Positions 24,678 through 35,081 of a stretch of DNA of 64,000 nucleotides are shown here, piece after piece (position 1 is the stretch's first letter; every line of letters begins with the position of its first letter). Where the stretch lies: NCBI RefSeq assembly GCF_002531575.1, contig NZ_NWTI01000002.1:124001-188000 (forward strand). Direction: 5' to 3'. Source of the DNA: Bradyrhizobium sp. Y36. Lineage in GTDB: Bacteria > Pseudomonadota > Alphaproteobacteria > Rhizobiales > Xanthobacteraceae. The notes under the pieces were generated by a model. It was not told the origin of the DNA and made no database searches. It worked only from the letters and a program-made list of their open reading frames with translations. Made by a program: the position numbers and the translations under genes.

Positions 24678-27485
24678 TCAACTGGCGAGGGCGGTCCTCA
24701 GCATCTTGGCGAGCTCGGACTTGCGGTAGGGCTTGGCCAGCAGCAGCACGCCGGAATCGAGCCGGCCGTGATGGACGATGGCATTCTCGGTATAGCCCGA
24801 GGTGAACAGCGTCTTGAGGTCGGGGCGGCGCCGGGCGGCTTCGTCGGCCAGCTGACGACCGTTCATGTTGCCCGGCATGATGATGTCGGTGAAGAGCAGG
24901 TCGATGGTCTTGTCGCCGTCGATGATGGTGAGGGCCTCCGCGCCGTTGGCGGCCTCGAGCGCGGTATAGCCGAGGCTCCTGACCTGGGTCACCACATATT
25001 GCCGCACCAACGCATCGTCTTCGACGATCAGGATCTTCTCGTTGCCGCCGGTGATGGGCGCGTTCTGCAGCGCCTCCATCTCGGTCTCCTGCACGCCGCT
25101 CGAGCGCGGCAGGTAGATCTTCACGCTCGTGCCGTGGCCCTGCTCGCTGTAGATCTTAATGTGCCCGCCGGACTGCTTGACGAAGCCGAACACCATGCTG
25201 AGTCCGAGCCCGGTGCCCTTGCCGACCTCCTTGGTGGTGAAGAAGGGGTCGAACACGCGGTCGATCAGCTCCGGCGGGATTCCGGAGCCGGTGTCGCTGA
25301 CGGCGATCATCACGTAATTGCCGGCAACGACGTCCGGGTTCATGCTGGCATAGCCGTCGTCGAGGAATATGTTGCGGGTCTCCAGCACCAGGGTGCCGCC
25401 CTCGGGCATGGCGTCCCGGGCGTTCAGCGCGAGATTGAGGATCGCCGTGGAAAGCTGGCCGGGGTCGACCAGCGTCGGCCATGCATCCTCGGTGAGCTGC
25501 GGCACGATGGTGATCTGCTCGCCCAGGGTGGGGTGCAGCAGCTTGGCCGCTTCGAGCGCCAGCGCGTTGACGTCGATCTCGCGCGGCTGGAGCGGTTGCT
25601 TGCGGGCGAAGGCGAGCAGATGCTTGGTCAGCTGCGCGCCGCGCTCGGCGGCATCGTCGATCAGCTTGGTGATGGCAGCGAGCTCGGGGCGGTCGGCGAC
25701 GGCGTCGGCCAGGATGCCGATCGTGCCGGTGATGACGGTCAGCACGTTGTTGAAGTCGTGAGCGACACCGCCGGTCAACTGGCCGATGGAGTCCATCTTC
25801 TGCACCTGGCGGAACTGGGCCTCGGCGGCCTGCTTCTCCGTCAGATCTCGTCCGATGAAGAAATGACGCTTCACGGGCTCCGACCAGGTGCCCATCCAGT
25901 TCAGCGTGACCTCGTGACCGTCGTAGTGATAGTAGCGCGCCTCGAAGCTGCGCTTGACCGCACCGCGCCGCGCCGCGCGCATTTCCTCCCGCGTCTTGTC
26001 GAGATCGTCGGGGTGGATGAACTCGGTTGCGCTGTGCCCGATCAGGTCTTCCGGGCTGAAGCCGAGGATGGTCTTCACGCTCGGGCTGACCTGGACGAAA
26101 TTGCCGAAGCTGTCGGTGACCAGGATCAGGTCCTGCGAGGTCTCGAAGATGCGCTGGCGCTCCTCGATCTCCCGGCGAAGCTTTTCCCTGGATTGCTTCT
26201 CCTCGGTGATGTCGTGGGCAATCTTGGAGGCGCCGATGATTTGCCCATTCTCCGCCCTCAGTGGCGAGACATTGAGGACGACCTCGATCTCGCGACCGTC
26301 TTTTCTGATTCGGACCGTCTCGTGCTGGGCGATCGATTCGTTGCCGCTGATGCGGTTGAGAATGCTCCTGATTTCCGACTTGCGATCGTTCGGTACGATG
26401 ATGTCGATCGGCTTGCCGATGGCCTCCGCCGCGGAATAGCCGAACAGGTGCTCGGCGGCGCGGTTCCAGCCGGTGACCTCGCCGTTGAGCGACTGGGTGA
26501 TGATGGCATCGTTGGAGGATTCGACGACGGCGCCATAGAGCGCCAGCCGCTTACCGTAGAAGTCCCGATCCGATGCCGATTGCTCGCGCAGTCTGCCGAC
26601 GAGACCCACCGTCCGGGCCTGAAGGCGAACGTTCTCGATCAGCAGCACCGCGAGCACGAAGCTCGACGCGCCGAGGCCGTAGAGACGGCCGGCGTAGAAA
26701 CCGAGATCGAAACGCGCGACGTTGACGATCGCGGACAGCGCGATGTCGAACAGCCATACGCACATCACGACCATGAGCCAGATGTCGATCACCGAATGCG
26801 GTCGCCGGAACCACAGCGAAACCAGGGCGGCAAAGCTCAGCGACCACACGAAGGACACGACCCCGATCATGGTCGCCGTGTAACGGCCGTCGCGGAGCAG
26901 CACCGGCAACAGATCGTGCTGGCTGGTGACGATCCAGGTGAAGACCCCCATGGCCGCGACCACGCCGAGCACGATGGCGTAAATCGCGTTGCGCGGCGCG
27001 CCTCTGACCCTGGGGCCACCGTCCCTTTCCTTCAGCCAGGCATAGCCGAGGACGAAGAGCGGAAAGCCGCCATGCCAGATCATGTAAAGCCAGACGGTGG
27101 TTTGGCTGCCCGCACCAAACAGCCCGGTCGGCGTGAACAGGCCGGGGAAGGTGAGGGCGTGCACCAGCGCCGCCGCGGCAGTGAACAGGTAGCCGGTCGA
27201 CAGCCACAACAGCGCGCGGGTCCGCAACACCGAAAACTGCGACAGCAGCAGCACGGCGGTGACGATGTCGCTGACCGCCAGGGCCGATTGATAACTCGCG
27301 ACGAAAGCCGGGACTGGGAGTAACGGGGTACCCGCGAACGGAACGGCCAGGGCGAACAGAACCGAGGAAATGCCGACGATCCATAAGGCCGCGGTTCGAT
27401 CGGCCGACGTGGCCGGCAGGGTTGAAAGGAAGGTGCTTCGGTCGATCGCAGGCGCATTCATCTCGTGCAGACCCGTTTTGAGCAT
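24678..27485 (-). CDS. MASE4-PAS-PAS hybrid histidine kinase with receiver
   Basis: The kinase is about 935 residues. An N-terminal MASE4 membrane sensor of about eight spans (IVGISSVLFALAVPFAG onwards) is followed by two PAS domains (VVESSNDAIITQSLNGEVTG and FETSQDLILVTDSFGN). HisKA comes next with GGVAHDFNNVLTV, then HATPase with SDTGSGIPPELIDRVFDPFF and GTGLGLSMVFGF. The C-terminal receiver ends LLFTDIIMPGN with Lys in LAKPYRKSE. The ATG at 27485 is used. An in-frame ATG at 27461 or TTG at 27530 are alternatives without a decisive ribosome site. It is divergent from a single-domain response regulator, its likely partner. Confidence 0.92.
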   Translation of the reverse strand: MLKTGLHEMNAPAIDRSTFLSTLPATSADRTAALWIVGISSVLFALAVPFAGTPLLPVPAFVASYQSALAVSDIVTAVLLLSQFSVLRTRALLWLSTGYLFTAAAALVHALTFPGLFTPTGLFGAGSQTTVWLYMIWHGGFPLFVLGYAWLKERDGGPRVRGAPRNAIYAIVLGVVAAMGVFTWIVTSQHDLLPVLLRDGRYTATMIGVVSFVWSLSFAALVSLWFRRPHSVIDIWLMVVMCVWLFDIALSAIVNVARFDLGFYAGRLYGLGASSFVLAVLLIENVRLQARTVGLVGRLREQSASDRDFYGKRLALYGAVVESSNDAIITQSLNGEVTGWNRAAEHLFGYSAAEAIGKPIDIIVPNDRKSEIRSILNRISGNESIAQHETVRIRKDGREIEVVLNVSPLRAENGQIIGASKIAHDITEEKQSREKLRREIEERQRIFETSQDLILVTDSFGNFVQVSPSVKTILGFSPEDLIGHSATEFIHPDDLDKTREEMRAARRGAVKRSFEARYYHYDGHEVTLNWMGTWSEPVKRHFFIGRDLTEKQAAEAQFRQVQKMDSIGQLTGGVAHDFNNVLTVITGTIGILADAVADRPELAAITKLIDDAAERGAQLTKHLLAFARKQPLQPREIDVNALALEAAKLLHPTLGEQITIVPQLTEDAWPTLVDPGQLSTAILNLALNARDAMPEGGTLVLETRNIFLDDGYASMNPDVVAGNYVMIAVSDTGSGIPPELIDRVFDPFFTTKEVGKGTGLGLSMVFGFVKQSGGHIKIYSEQGHGTSVKIYLPRSSGVQETEMEALQNAPITGGNEKILIVEDDALVRQYVVTQVRSLGYTALEAANGAEALTIIDGDKTIDLLFTDIIMPGNMNGRQLADEAARRRPDLKTLFTSGYTENAIVHHGRLDSGVLLLAKPYRKSELAKMLRTALAS

Positions 27486-27729
27486 CTCCGCAGTCCAAGA
27501 TACGGCAGTCTTGACCTCCACGACCCCCAAGGTAGCCCGTTCCGGGCGCCTGTCGTGAACTGTTGCAGCGACGACTCAACCGAAGGTTACAGCTTACTTA
27601 ATTTGGGTGGGAACGCGGAATAGGGATCAGGTAAGATGCGCTTTACTGGGCGGTGTCATAATGCCCTGCCAGTGTGCCGGGTTCCAGGTTTGAATCATAT
27701 CATTTGATCGATCCGCGGGAGTTGTTCCC

Positions 27730-28116
27730 ATGCCTCGTATTCTCATCATCGACGACCAGAAGGACGTGCGCGCCATGGTCGCGATCGTGCTCCGGGTCAA
27801 TCATTACGAGGTTGCCGAGGCCGACAGTGGCGCGGCAGGGCTGAAAACGTTCGCGGAAAGCCCGTTTGACGCGGCGATTGTCGATATCTTCCTCGGTGAC
27901 ATCAGCGGCGTCGACGTCATCGCGGCCCTGCGGGAGCGCGCCCCGGGGCTTCCCATCGTTGCGGTGTCCGGAATGACGGCGCTGGATTTCATGGAACAGT
28001 CGCCCCACCTCGCCAACGTGATTTGCCTGCAAAAACCGTTTCGACCGAACGATCTCCTGCAGGCGCTTCGCAAGGCCCAGACCGCGGCCGCCGGCGAGCT
28101 GCCCGCAGCCGTCTGA
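27730..28116 (+). CDS. single-domain response regulator (CheY-like)
   Basis: The 128-residue product is a lone receiver domain: acidic pair in ILIIDDQKDVR, phospho-acceptor Asp52 in AAIVDIFLGD, switch Ser in VAVSGM, and Lys in CLQKPFRPND. There is no output domain. It is transcribed divergently from the hybrid kinase across a gap of about 240 bp, so a phosphorelay between the two is likely. Confidence 0.93.
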   Translation: MPRILIIDDQKDVRAMVAIVLRVNHYEVAEADSGAAGLKTFAESPFDAAIVDIFLGDISGVDVIAALRERAPGLPIVAVSGMTALDFMEQSPHLANVICLQKPFRPNDLLQALRKAQTAAAGELPAAV

Positions 28117-28132
28117 TCCTGCCGCGAAAGAA

Positions 28133-28157
28133 AACGCCCCGGGCAAGCCGGGGCGTT
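28133..28157 (-). terminator. Rho-independent terminator of the liv operon substrate gene
   Basis: A 10-bp GC-rich stem (AACGCCCCGG / CCGGGGCGTT, loop GCAAG) is followed on the minus strand by TTTTCTTTC. It lies 40 bp past the livK stop and 16 bp past the opposite response-regulator stop. The stem could serve both directions but the T tract favours the minus strand. Confidence 0.8.
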
Positions 28158-28197
28158 GACAAGGTTCGGGTGACGGGCGCGAGGCCCGGCGCCGCGC

Positions 28198-29316
28198 TCA
28201 GGTGCCGTTGCCGCTGATCTCGGCGTAGCCGCCCTTGGCGTCCCACTTGTAGACGACGTAGTCGATCTGCTTGATGTCGCCCTTGGCGTCATACTCGATC
28301 GGGCCGATCACGGTGTCCCACTTGCCGGCCTTCATCGCTTCCATGACCTTCTTGGCGTCGGTGGTGCCGGCCTTCTTGGCCGCCTGCGACCACACCTGCA
28401 TCGCCGCGTAGGTGTAGAGGGTGTAGCCCTCGGGATCGATGTTCTTGGCCTTGAAGGCCTCGACGATCTTCTTCGCGGTCGGCTTGTTGCGCGGATCGGG
28501 GCCGAAGGTGAACAGCGTGCCTTCGCCGGCGGGGCCGGTGATGGAGGCATACTCCTTGTCGGCGAGCGCGTCGCCGGCCATCAGCACGGTCTTGAGACCC
28601 TGGTCGCGCATCTGACGCAGGATCAGGCCGCTCTCCTGATGGTAACCGCCGACATAGACGAGGTCGATGTTGTCACGCTTCAGGCGCGAGACGATCGCGT
28701 TGAAGTCCTTGTCGCCCTTGTTATAGGACTCGTACATCTTCTCGGTGACGCCGGCCTTGTTGAGCGCCTTCTTGGTCTCGTCGGCAAGACCCTTGCCGTA
28801 GGTGGTCTTGTCGTTGAGGATCGCGATGTTCTTGCCCTTGTAGTTCTTGGCGATGTATTGCGCCGCGATCAGTCCCTGCTGATCGTCACGGCCGCAGACG
28901 CGCGCCACGTTCCAGAGCTTGCGCTCGGTGAACAACGGGTTGGTCGAGGCCGGCGTGATCTGGAGCACGTTGCCGTCGGCATAGGCTTCAGAAGCGGGGA
29001 TCGACGACGAGGAGCAATAGTGCCCGGCCACGAACGGGATTTTTGCGCCGGCGATCTTTTCGGCGATCGAGCGCGCCTGCTTCGGATCGCAGGCGTCGTC
29101 CTCGACGGAAAGCGCGAGCTTCTTGCCGTTGACGCCGCCGGCGGCATTGATATCGGCCACGGCCATCTCGGCGCCGTTCTTCATCTGGCGGCCGAAGGCG
29201 GACTCGCCGCCGGTCATCGGACCTGCGACTGCGACGGTGACATCCTGCGCGAATGCCGCGCTCGAGAGCGCGATCGATACGCCGAATGCCAGACCGATGA
29301 GCTTCAGTGATTTCAT
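28198..29316 (-). CDS. livK: branched-chain amino acid ABC transporter, substrate-binding protein
   Basis: The 372-residue periplasmic protein has a Sec signal peptide (LIGLAFGVSIALSSAAFAQ, cleavage after AFA). The mature part has the type I fold signatures VAVAGPMTGGESAFGRQM, INAAGGVNGKKLAL, DDACDPKQARSIAE, and an acceptor Tyr/Ser region. A ribosome site GAGGTATCTC precedes ATG 29316. The permease and ATPase genes follow on the same strand after about 160 bp, in the order K-F-G-M-H when read on the + strand. Its exact ligand (Leu/Ile/Val or other) is not determined. Confidence 0.93.
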   Translation of the reverse strand: MKSLKLIGLAFGVSIALSSAAFAQDVTVAVAGPMTGGESAFGRQMKNGAEMAVADINAAGGVNGKKLALSVEDDACDPKQARSIAEKIAGAKIPFVAGHYCSSSSIPASEAYADGNVLQITPASTNPLFTERKLWNVARVCGRDDQQGLIAAQYIAKNYKGKNIAILNDKTTYGKGLADETKKALNKAGVTEKMYESYNKGDKDFNAIVSRLKRDNIDLVYVGGYHQESGLILRQMRDQGLKTVLMAGDALADKEYASITGPAGEGTLFTFGPDPRNKPTAKKIVEAFKAKNIDPEGYTLYTYAAMQVWSQAAKKAGTTDAKKVMEAMKAGKWDTVIGPIEYDAKGDIKQIDYVVYKWDAKGGYAEISGNGT

Positions 29317-29476
29317 GAGATACCTCGCGGGTGGTCGCCTGTGGACGTTGCCGGGCATGCCCGGTTCAAACCGGCGCCATTCTTGAATGAATTCGAGGAG
29401 AAGTCACCGGCAAAATACGGGCATTGGCGCAGATATCTCGCCACATTCGGCCGCGCGCGGGCGCCCCGCGGCGCGG

Positions 29477-30216
29477 TCAGCCGTGCCGGCCGCCTTCCAG
29501 ATAGGCGGCCCGAATTTCCGGGCGCTGCAACAATTCGGCCCCGGTGCCGGCCAGCGTGATCAGGCCATTGACCATGACATAGCCGCGATGGGCGAGCTTG
29601 AGGGCGTGGTTGGCGTTCTGCTCGACGATCAGCACGGTCAGCCCGTCCTGCCGGTTCAGGGTGCGGATCGCATCGAAGATCTGGCGCGCGATCAGCGGGG
29701 CGAGACCCAGCGAGGGCTCGTCCAGCAGGAGCAGGCGGGGACGGCTCATCAAGGCACGGCCGATCGCCAGCATCTGCTGCTCGCCGCCGGACAGGGTTCC
29801 GCCGCGCTGGGCATAGCGTTCCTTCAGTCGCGGAAACAGCGAGAAGACACGCTGCAGGGTCGCCTCGCGTTCGCCCTCGGTGCACGCGGTGGCATCCGCC
29901 CCCATCTGGAGGTTTTCCGCCACGCTCATGCGCGGGAAGATGCGGCGGCCTTCCGGCGATTGCGCGATGCGCAGATGCGCAATCTCGTGGGTCGGCACGT
30001 CGGTGATGTCGCGGCCTTCGTACAGGATCTGGCCGGCGCGGGCGCGCGGCTTGCCGAAGATCGTCATCATCAGCGTCGACTTGCCGGCGCCGTTGGCACC
30101 GATCAGCGCCACGATCTCGCCGGAGTTGATCTCGACGTCGACGCCCTTCAGCGCCTCGATCTTGCCGTAGGCGGCGCGCAAGCCCCGGATCGCGAGCAGA
30201 GGGGAGGGTGCCGGCG

Positions 30217-30220
<4 letters not shown>
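29477..30220 (-). CDS. livF: branched-chain amino acid ABC transporter ATPase LivF
   Basis: The 247-residue ATPase starts at GTG 30220, overlapping the livG stop (GTGA). Walker A is GANGAGKSTLM, the signature is LSGGEQQMLAIGRAL, Walker B is LLLLDEPSLGLAP. LivF family traits such as EGRRIFPRMSVAENL are present. It pairs with LivG to drive LivH-LivM. Confidence 0.95.
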
Positions 30221-31058
<838 letters not shown>

Positions 31059-31062
<4 letters not shown>

Positions 31063-32378
31063 CCGTGACCTTCCTTGACGAGGTCGGAGGAGATCGCCTT
31101 CGCCTTGGTCAGATACACGGTGGGCGCGCGATGGCCGATCAGCCCGCGCGGCCGCCAGATCATGATCAGCACCATCGCCATGCCGAACACCAGCATGCGA
31201 TAGGTCTCAAGGCTCCGGAACAGCTCGAAGCCGCCGATCATGGCGAGCGCGGACAGCGCCACGCCGAGCTGCGAGCCCATGCCGCCGAGGACGACGATGG
31301 CGAGCACCAGCGCCGATTCCTGGAAGGTGAAGGATTCCGGGCTGATGAAGCCTTGACGGGTGGCGAAGAACGCGCCGGCAAAGCCGCCGAACATCGCCCC
31401 CGTCGCGAACGCCGTGAGCTTGGTGGTCGTGGTGTTGATGCCGAGCGCGCGGCAGGCGACCTCGTCCTCGCGCAAGGCTTCCCAGGCCCGCCCGATCGGC
31501 AGGCGGCGCAGGCGGATCGTCGCCCAGTTGGTGAGCAGCGCGAGCGCCAGGATCAGATAGAACAGGAAGATGATTCGGTGGGTCGGCGAATACTCGATGC
31601 CGAGCCTGGCGGCGAGGCCGTCGTCGCTGTTGTCGAGCGGGATGCCGAAGAAGGACGGGCGGGGAATGCCGGAGACGCCGTTGGGGCCGCCGGTCAGATC
31701 CTGCCAGTTGATGATGACAAGACGGATGATCTCGCCGAAGGCGAGCGTCACGATGGCGAGATAGTCGCCACGCAGGCGAAGCACCGGGAAGCCGAGCAGG
31801 ACGCCCCAGAACGCGGCGAGGATGCCGGCGAGCGGCAGGCAGATCCAGAACGACCAGCCGAAATTCGTGGCGAGCAGTCCATAGGAATAGGCGCCGACCG
31901 CATAGAAGGCGACGTAACCGAGATCGAGCAGGCCGGCGAGGCCGACCACGACGTTGAGGCCCCAGCCCAGCATCACATAGGTGAGCACGAGGATCGCGAG
32001 GTCGAGAATGTAGCGCTGGTTATAAAAGATCACCGGCACCAGCAGCGTGAAGATCAGGAGCGCGGGCGCAAGGTAGCGGCCGATGAACGACACGCCGCTC
32101 TTCACCGCGGGCGGCACCAGGTTCTCGGCGCCGGTCGGGCCGATCCATTGCCGCAGCAGCTCGATCACGATCGAGCCGCCGAACACCGCAGCGACGAGGG
32201 AGGCGAGGTCGCCGAAGCGGGTCCAATAGGTGAGCTGGCCGGAGGCGCCCGCTTCGGTGCGGATGCCGACCATCAACGAGAACAGCACCAGCGCGACGAG
32301 GGCGTTGATGAAGGCGGTCTTGAGGAGGGCGGCGATGCCCGTTGCAGTTTTGGCGGTATGGGGCGAGGGAGCTTTCAC
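31059..32378 (-). CDS. livM: branched-chain amino acid ABC transporter permease LivM
   Basis: The 439-residue permease starts at GTG 32378, 11 bp after the livH stop. It has about ten predicted spans and the LivM motif (GEIIRLVIINWQDLTGGPNGVSG in two parts, then the EAA-like loop GRAWEALREDEVACRALGIN). It is long for the family because of an N-terminal extension with an extra hydrophobic pair (FINALVALVLFSLMVG, VAAVFGGSIVIELL). Confidence 0.94.
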
Positions 32379-32389
32379 GCGTGCGTCCG

Positions 32390-33307
32390 TCAGACTTTTT
32401 CGACTTCGGGACGACCGAGCAGGCCGGTCGGCATGAAAATCAGCACGACGATCAGGATCGAGAACGCCGCGACGTCCTTGTACTCGACCGAGAAATAGGC
32501 CGACCAGAACGTCTCGATCAGGCCGATCGCAAGGCCGCCGAGCATGGCGCCGGGCAGCGAGCCGATGCCGCCGAGCACGGCGGCGGTGAACGCCTTGATG
32601 CCGGCGACGAAGCCCATGAAGAAATCGACCAGGCCGTAATAGAGCAGGTACATCAGGCCGGCGACCGCGGCGAGCGCGGCGCCGATCACGAAGGTCATGG
32701 AGATGGTGCGGTCGACGTCGACGCCGAGCAGCGCCGCCATGGTCTGGTCCTGCTCGCAGGCGCGCATGTCGCGTCCGAGCCGGGTCTTGGACACCAGCCA
32801 GGTGAAGAGGGCGAGCAGCACGATCGTGGTGACGACCACCATGATCTGGATGTTGGAGAGCTGGATGACGAAGCCGTCGGCGCTCTCGTGCAGCGTGTAG
32901 CCGCCGGTGATGAAGGGCGGGATCGGCTTGACGCGCGCGCCCTGTGCGACTTGGGAATAGTTGGTCAGCACGAAGGACATGCCGATCGCCGACAGCATCG
33001 GGGCGAGACGGAAGGAATGGCGCAGCGGCCGGTAGGCGATGCGCTCGATGGTCCAGCCATAGAGCGCGGTGATCGCCATCGAGACCAGCAGCACCACGAG
33101 CAGGATCAGCGGGATCGCGGTCAGCCCAAGCGAGATCAGGATCAGGAAGGTGATCAGGGCGATGAAGCCGCCGATCATGAAGACGTCGCCATGGGCGAAG
33201 TTGATCATGCCGACGATGCCGTAGACCATCGTATAGCCGATCGCGATCAGGCCGTAGATGGAGCCGAGCACGAGGCCGTTGATGAGCTGCTGGGTGAAAT
33301 AATCCAT
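32390..33307 (-). CDS. livH: branched-chain amino acid ABC transporter permease LivH
   Basis: The 305-residue permease starts at ATG 33307 (MDYFTQQLINGLVLGSIYG). A TTG 15 bases upstream is less likely. Family landmarks are GYTMVYGIVGMINFAHGD, MRACEQDQTMAALLGV (EAA loop) and GIKAFTAAVLGGIGSLPGA. It has about eight spans. It is the first gene of livHMGF, with livK last. Confidence 0.95.
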   Translation of the reverse strand: MDYFTQQLINGLVLGSIYGLIAIGYTMVYGIVGMINFAHGDVFMIGGFIALITFLILISLGLTAIPLILLVVLLVSMAITALYGWTIERIAYRPLRHSFRLAPMLSAIGMSFVLTNYSQVAQGARVKPIPPFITGGYTLHESADGFVIQLSNIQIMVVVTTIVLLALFTWLVSKTRLGRDMRACEQDQTMAALLGVDVDRTISMTFVIGAALAAVAGLMYLLYYGLVDFFMGFVAGIKAFTAAVLGGIGSLPGAMLGGLAIGLIETFWSAYFSVEYKDVAAFSILIVVLIFMPTGLLGRPEVEKV

Positions 33308-33588
33308 GGGCTGCCGTACCAAACCTGACGCGGGCTCAAAGGAAGAGCTCTTAGGAGAGTGGGTTTATTGGGCCGTTTCTTGGGCCCCGGCAGCCCCTAA
33401 GCATTCTTGCGGTTTTGTAACAGGAGGGAACTGGCGGCTGCAACAGGTCAACGCCTCGGCAGAAGGTCTTGTACAGAGGTCATTTGGTGCTTTCGGTTCC
33501 GCACCCGCGAGGAACTGGGTTCCCGGGGCAACCAATCCGGAGGGCGGCAGTTGTCTCGTCTCTGACGTCCAACAAGGGAGTTCCCCGA

Positions 33589-33765
33589 ATGACGAAGCAG
33601 CAGAACCAGAATCCGGGCCAGCAGAGTCAGAACCCCGGCCAGCAGCGCCCCGGGCAGCAGCAGGGCGGCGGTCAGAAACCCGGACAGCAGCAGCAGAACG
33701 ACCCGATGCGCCAGGGCGACAAGCCCGGCCAGCAGCAGGGTGGCCAGCGCGATCAGGACAATTAG
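33589..33765 (+). CDS. 58-residue Q/G/P-rich repeat peptide
   Basis: ATG 33589 follows AAGGGAG and opens a frame made of imperfect PGQQ units (NPGQQ, RPGQQ, KPGQQ) with scattered acidic residues at the end (RDQDN). There is no hydrophobic stretch or signal peptide. The sequence is likely disordered. It has its own good ribosome site and a strong terminator 33 bp past the stop, so it is a self-contained gene. Function unknown. Confidence 0.75.
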   Translation: MTKQQNQNPGQQSQNPGQQRPGQQQGGGQKPGQQQQNDPMRQGDKPGQQQGGQRDQDN

Positions 33766-33797
33766 TCTGGGAGCCCAGGCGTAATGAGGATGACGAG

Positions 33798-33829
33798 GGC
33801 CCCGCCGAAACGCGGGGCCTTTTTCTTTT
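33798..33829 (+). terminator. Rho-independent terminator after the Q-rich peptide gene
   Basis: An 8-bp stem GGCCCCGC/GCGGGGCC with loop CGAAAC is followed by TTTTTCTTTT. It is 33 bp after the stop at 33765. Confidence 0.85.
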
Positions 33830-33841
33830 GCGTCTCACTGC

Positions 33842-33922
33842 GTCATTTCGGGCCGACTCGAAGAGCCGCCCCCGGGAAACTCGAGAATCCGGAGGCTGAC
33901 GCACCATCCCGGAATGATGACG
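33842..33922. repeat. degenerate GTCATTCCGG-type palindromic repeat
   Basis: The left arm GTCATTTCGGG and right arm CCCGGAATGATGAC are imperfect versions of the element seen intact at 40311 and 55070. The inner part (CGAAGAGCC, AATCC) also matches in outline. It fills the gap after the terminator. Confidence 0.5.
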
Positions 33923-34045
33923 CCCCCGGGGGCCGGTTAAGGTAAACAAAGGGTTTAAATTGCCGCCACAGTCTGATGCGAGTTAGCTCCGGCGAAGCCG
34001 CTGCCTTCCGTCGAAGGCCTGCGGCCAGATCAAGCGGGAAGCGGC

Positions 34046-34600
34046 ATGTTCAGGAATTGGCGGATCGGCTCGGTCAACGGCGTGCTGCTGGCAGCCTATT
34101 TCATTCCAGTCTGGACCCTCGTCGCCTTCAACATCATCGTGGCACCGGTGCACGGGCTCTACGAGCGGCCGAGCGTCGCCGTTGCGCTGTACCTCAGCGA
34201 TCATCTCCAGATGGCCGGGATGGACACGGTGCGCGCCGCGTGGCTGCTGGCCCTGGGACGGCTGACCGCGGTGGCGTTCTTCGTGATTTATCTCGCGCTG
34301 CTCTGCATTCCCCGCACGCGGAAGAATGGCGGCAGCGACGAGGCGCTCGGCATTGCGGTGGCGATCGGGAGCCTGCTCTCGTTTGCCAGCATGGTGATGG
34401 CCTCGAAGGTCGGCGAGTTGGCTGCGCTCCGGCTGCATGCCACCGAGCTGTTGCTGCTGCTCGGCGCCGCAATCGTGCTCGTGATCGAGAAGCCGGTGGC
34501 GACGCCGAAGACCGTCGAAGCCGCTGCGCCGGCCAACCTTCAGCCGGCAAGTCTTCAGCCGCTAGCTCTTGAGCAGGCCGAGCTCCTGCACAATCGCTGA
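34046..34600 (+). CDS. multi-span membrane protein of unknown function
   Basis: The 184-residue product has four predicted spans: residues about 10-32, 64-88 (weakly amphipathic), 99-118 and 130-147. A positively charged start (MFRNWRIG) suggests a cytosolic N-terminus. The C-terminal 40 residues are soluble and Pro/Ala-rich. No family recognised. Its last 39 bases overlap the 3' end of pcaC on the other strand. Confidence 0.7.
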   Translation: MFRNWRIGSVNGVLLAAYFIPVWTLVAFNIIVAPVHGLYERPSVAVALYLSDHLQMAGMDTVRAAWLLALGRLTAVAFFVIYLALLCIPRTRKNGGSDEALGIAVAIGSLLSFASMVMASKVGELAALRLHATELLLLLGAAIVLVIEKPVATPKTVEAAAPANLQPASLQPLALEQAELLHNR

Positions 34601-34954
34601 GGCTTCCTTCACGGCGTGGTTGGCCGCCGGCACGCCGCAATAGATCGCCTGCTGGAGCAGGATTTCCTTGATGTCCTCGGGCGTGAAGCCGCCCTCGGCG
34701 AGGGCCGCGCGCACATGCAGGCGGAATTCGTCCCATTGCCCGAGCGCGACCATGGTGCCGATCACCAGCACCCGTCGCGTGCGCTCGTCGAAATGGGGGC
34801 GGGTCCAGATCTCGCCCCAGGCATAGCGCGTGATCAGATCCTGGAAGTCGGTGTTGAACGCGTTGCGGTTCGCGATCGACTTGTCGACCCAGGCATTGCC
34901 CAGCACCTTGCGGCGAACGTTCATGCCGGCATCGCGGCGCTTCTGGTCGTCCAT
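34562..34954 (-). CDS. pcaC: 4-carboxymuconolactone decarboxylase
   Basis: The 130-residue enzyme decarboxylates gamma-carboxymuconolactone to 3-oxoadipate enol-lactone in the protocatechuate branch. CMD-family motifs are visible: YAWGEIWTRPHFDERTRRVL, GQWDEFRLHVRAAL, and QQAIYCGVPAANHAVKEA with the catalytic-site Cys/His. It is the last gene of a leftward pcaB-pcaD-pcaC set, although a 99-bp repeat separates it from pcaD. The 3' end overlaps the opposite membrane-protein gene by 39 bp. Confidence 0.94.
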   Translation of the reverse strand: MDDQKRRDAGMNVRRKVLGNAWVDKSIANRNAFNTDFQDLITRYAWGEIWTRPHFDERTRRVLVIGTMVALGQWDEFRLHVRAALAEGGFTPEDIKEILLQQAIYCGVPAANHAVKEASAIVQELGLLKS

Positions 34955-34971
34955 TGTATTTCTCCGGATCG

Positions 34972-35070
34972 GTCATTCCGGGTCGCCTCGAAGAGGCGAA
35001 CCCGGAATCTCGAGGTGATGAATGCGGATCGAGATTCCGGGTTCGATGCTTCGCATCGTTCCGGAATGAC
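34972..35070. repeat. GTCATTCCGG palindromic repeat element
   Basis: A 99-bp element runs from GTCATTCCGG to CCGGAATGAC with internal arms GAACCCGGAATC and GATTCCGGGTTC. It sits between pcaC and pcaD on their own strand, and may form a hairpin in the operon transcript. Confidence 0.8.
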
Positions 35071-35081
35071 GGTGACGGTGA

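Noticed and set aside
24768..27323. 851-residue open frame on the + strand
   Set aside because: Antisense to the MASE4 hybrid kinase, which has clear domains. Composition is Arg/Asp/His-rich and no ribosome site is seen. Long antisense frames are common at this GC level.
31065..32498. 477-residue open frame on the + strand
   Set aside because: Antisense to livM, full of RDAEEH-type shadow composition.
33427..33500. EcfG-type general stress promoter (GGAAC-N16/17-CGTT) before the Q-rich peptide
   Set aside because: GGAAC occurs twice, but no CGTT follows at the required distance.
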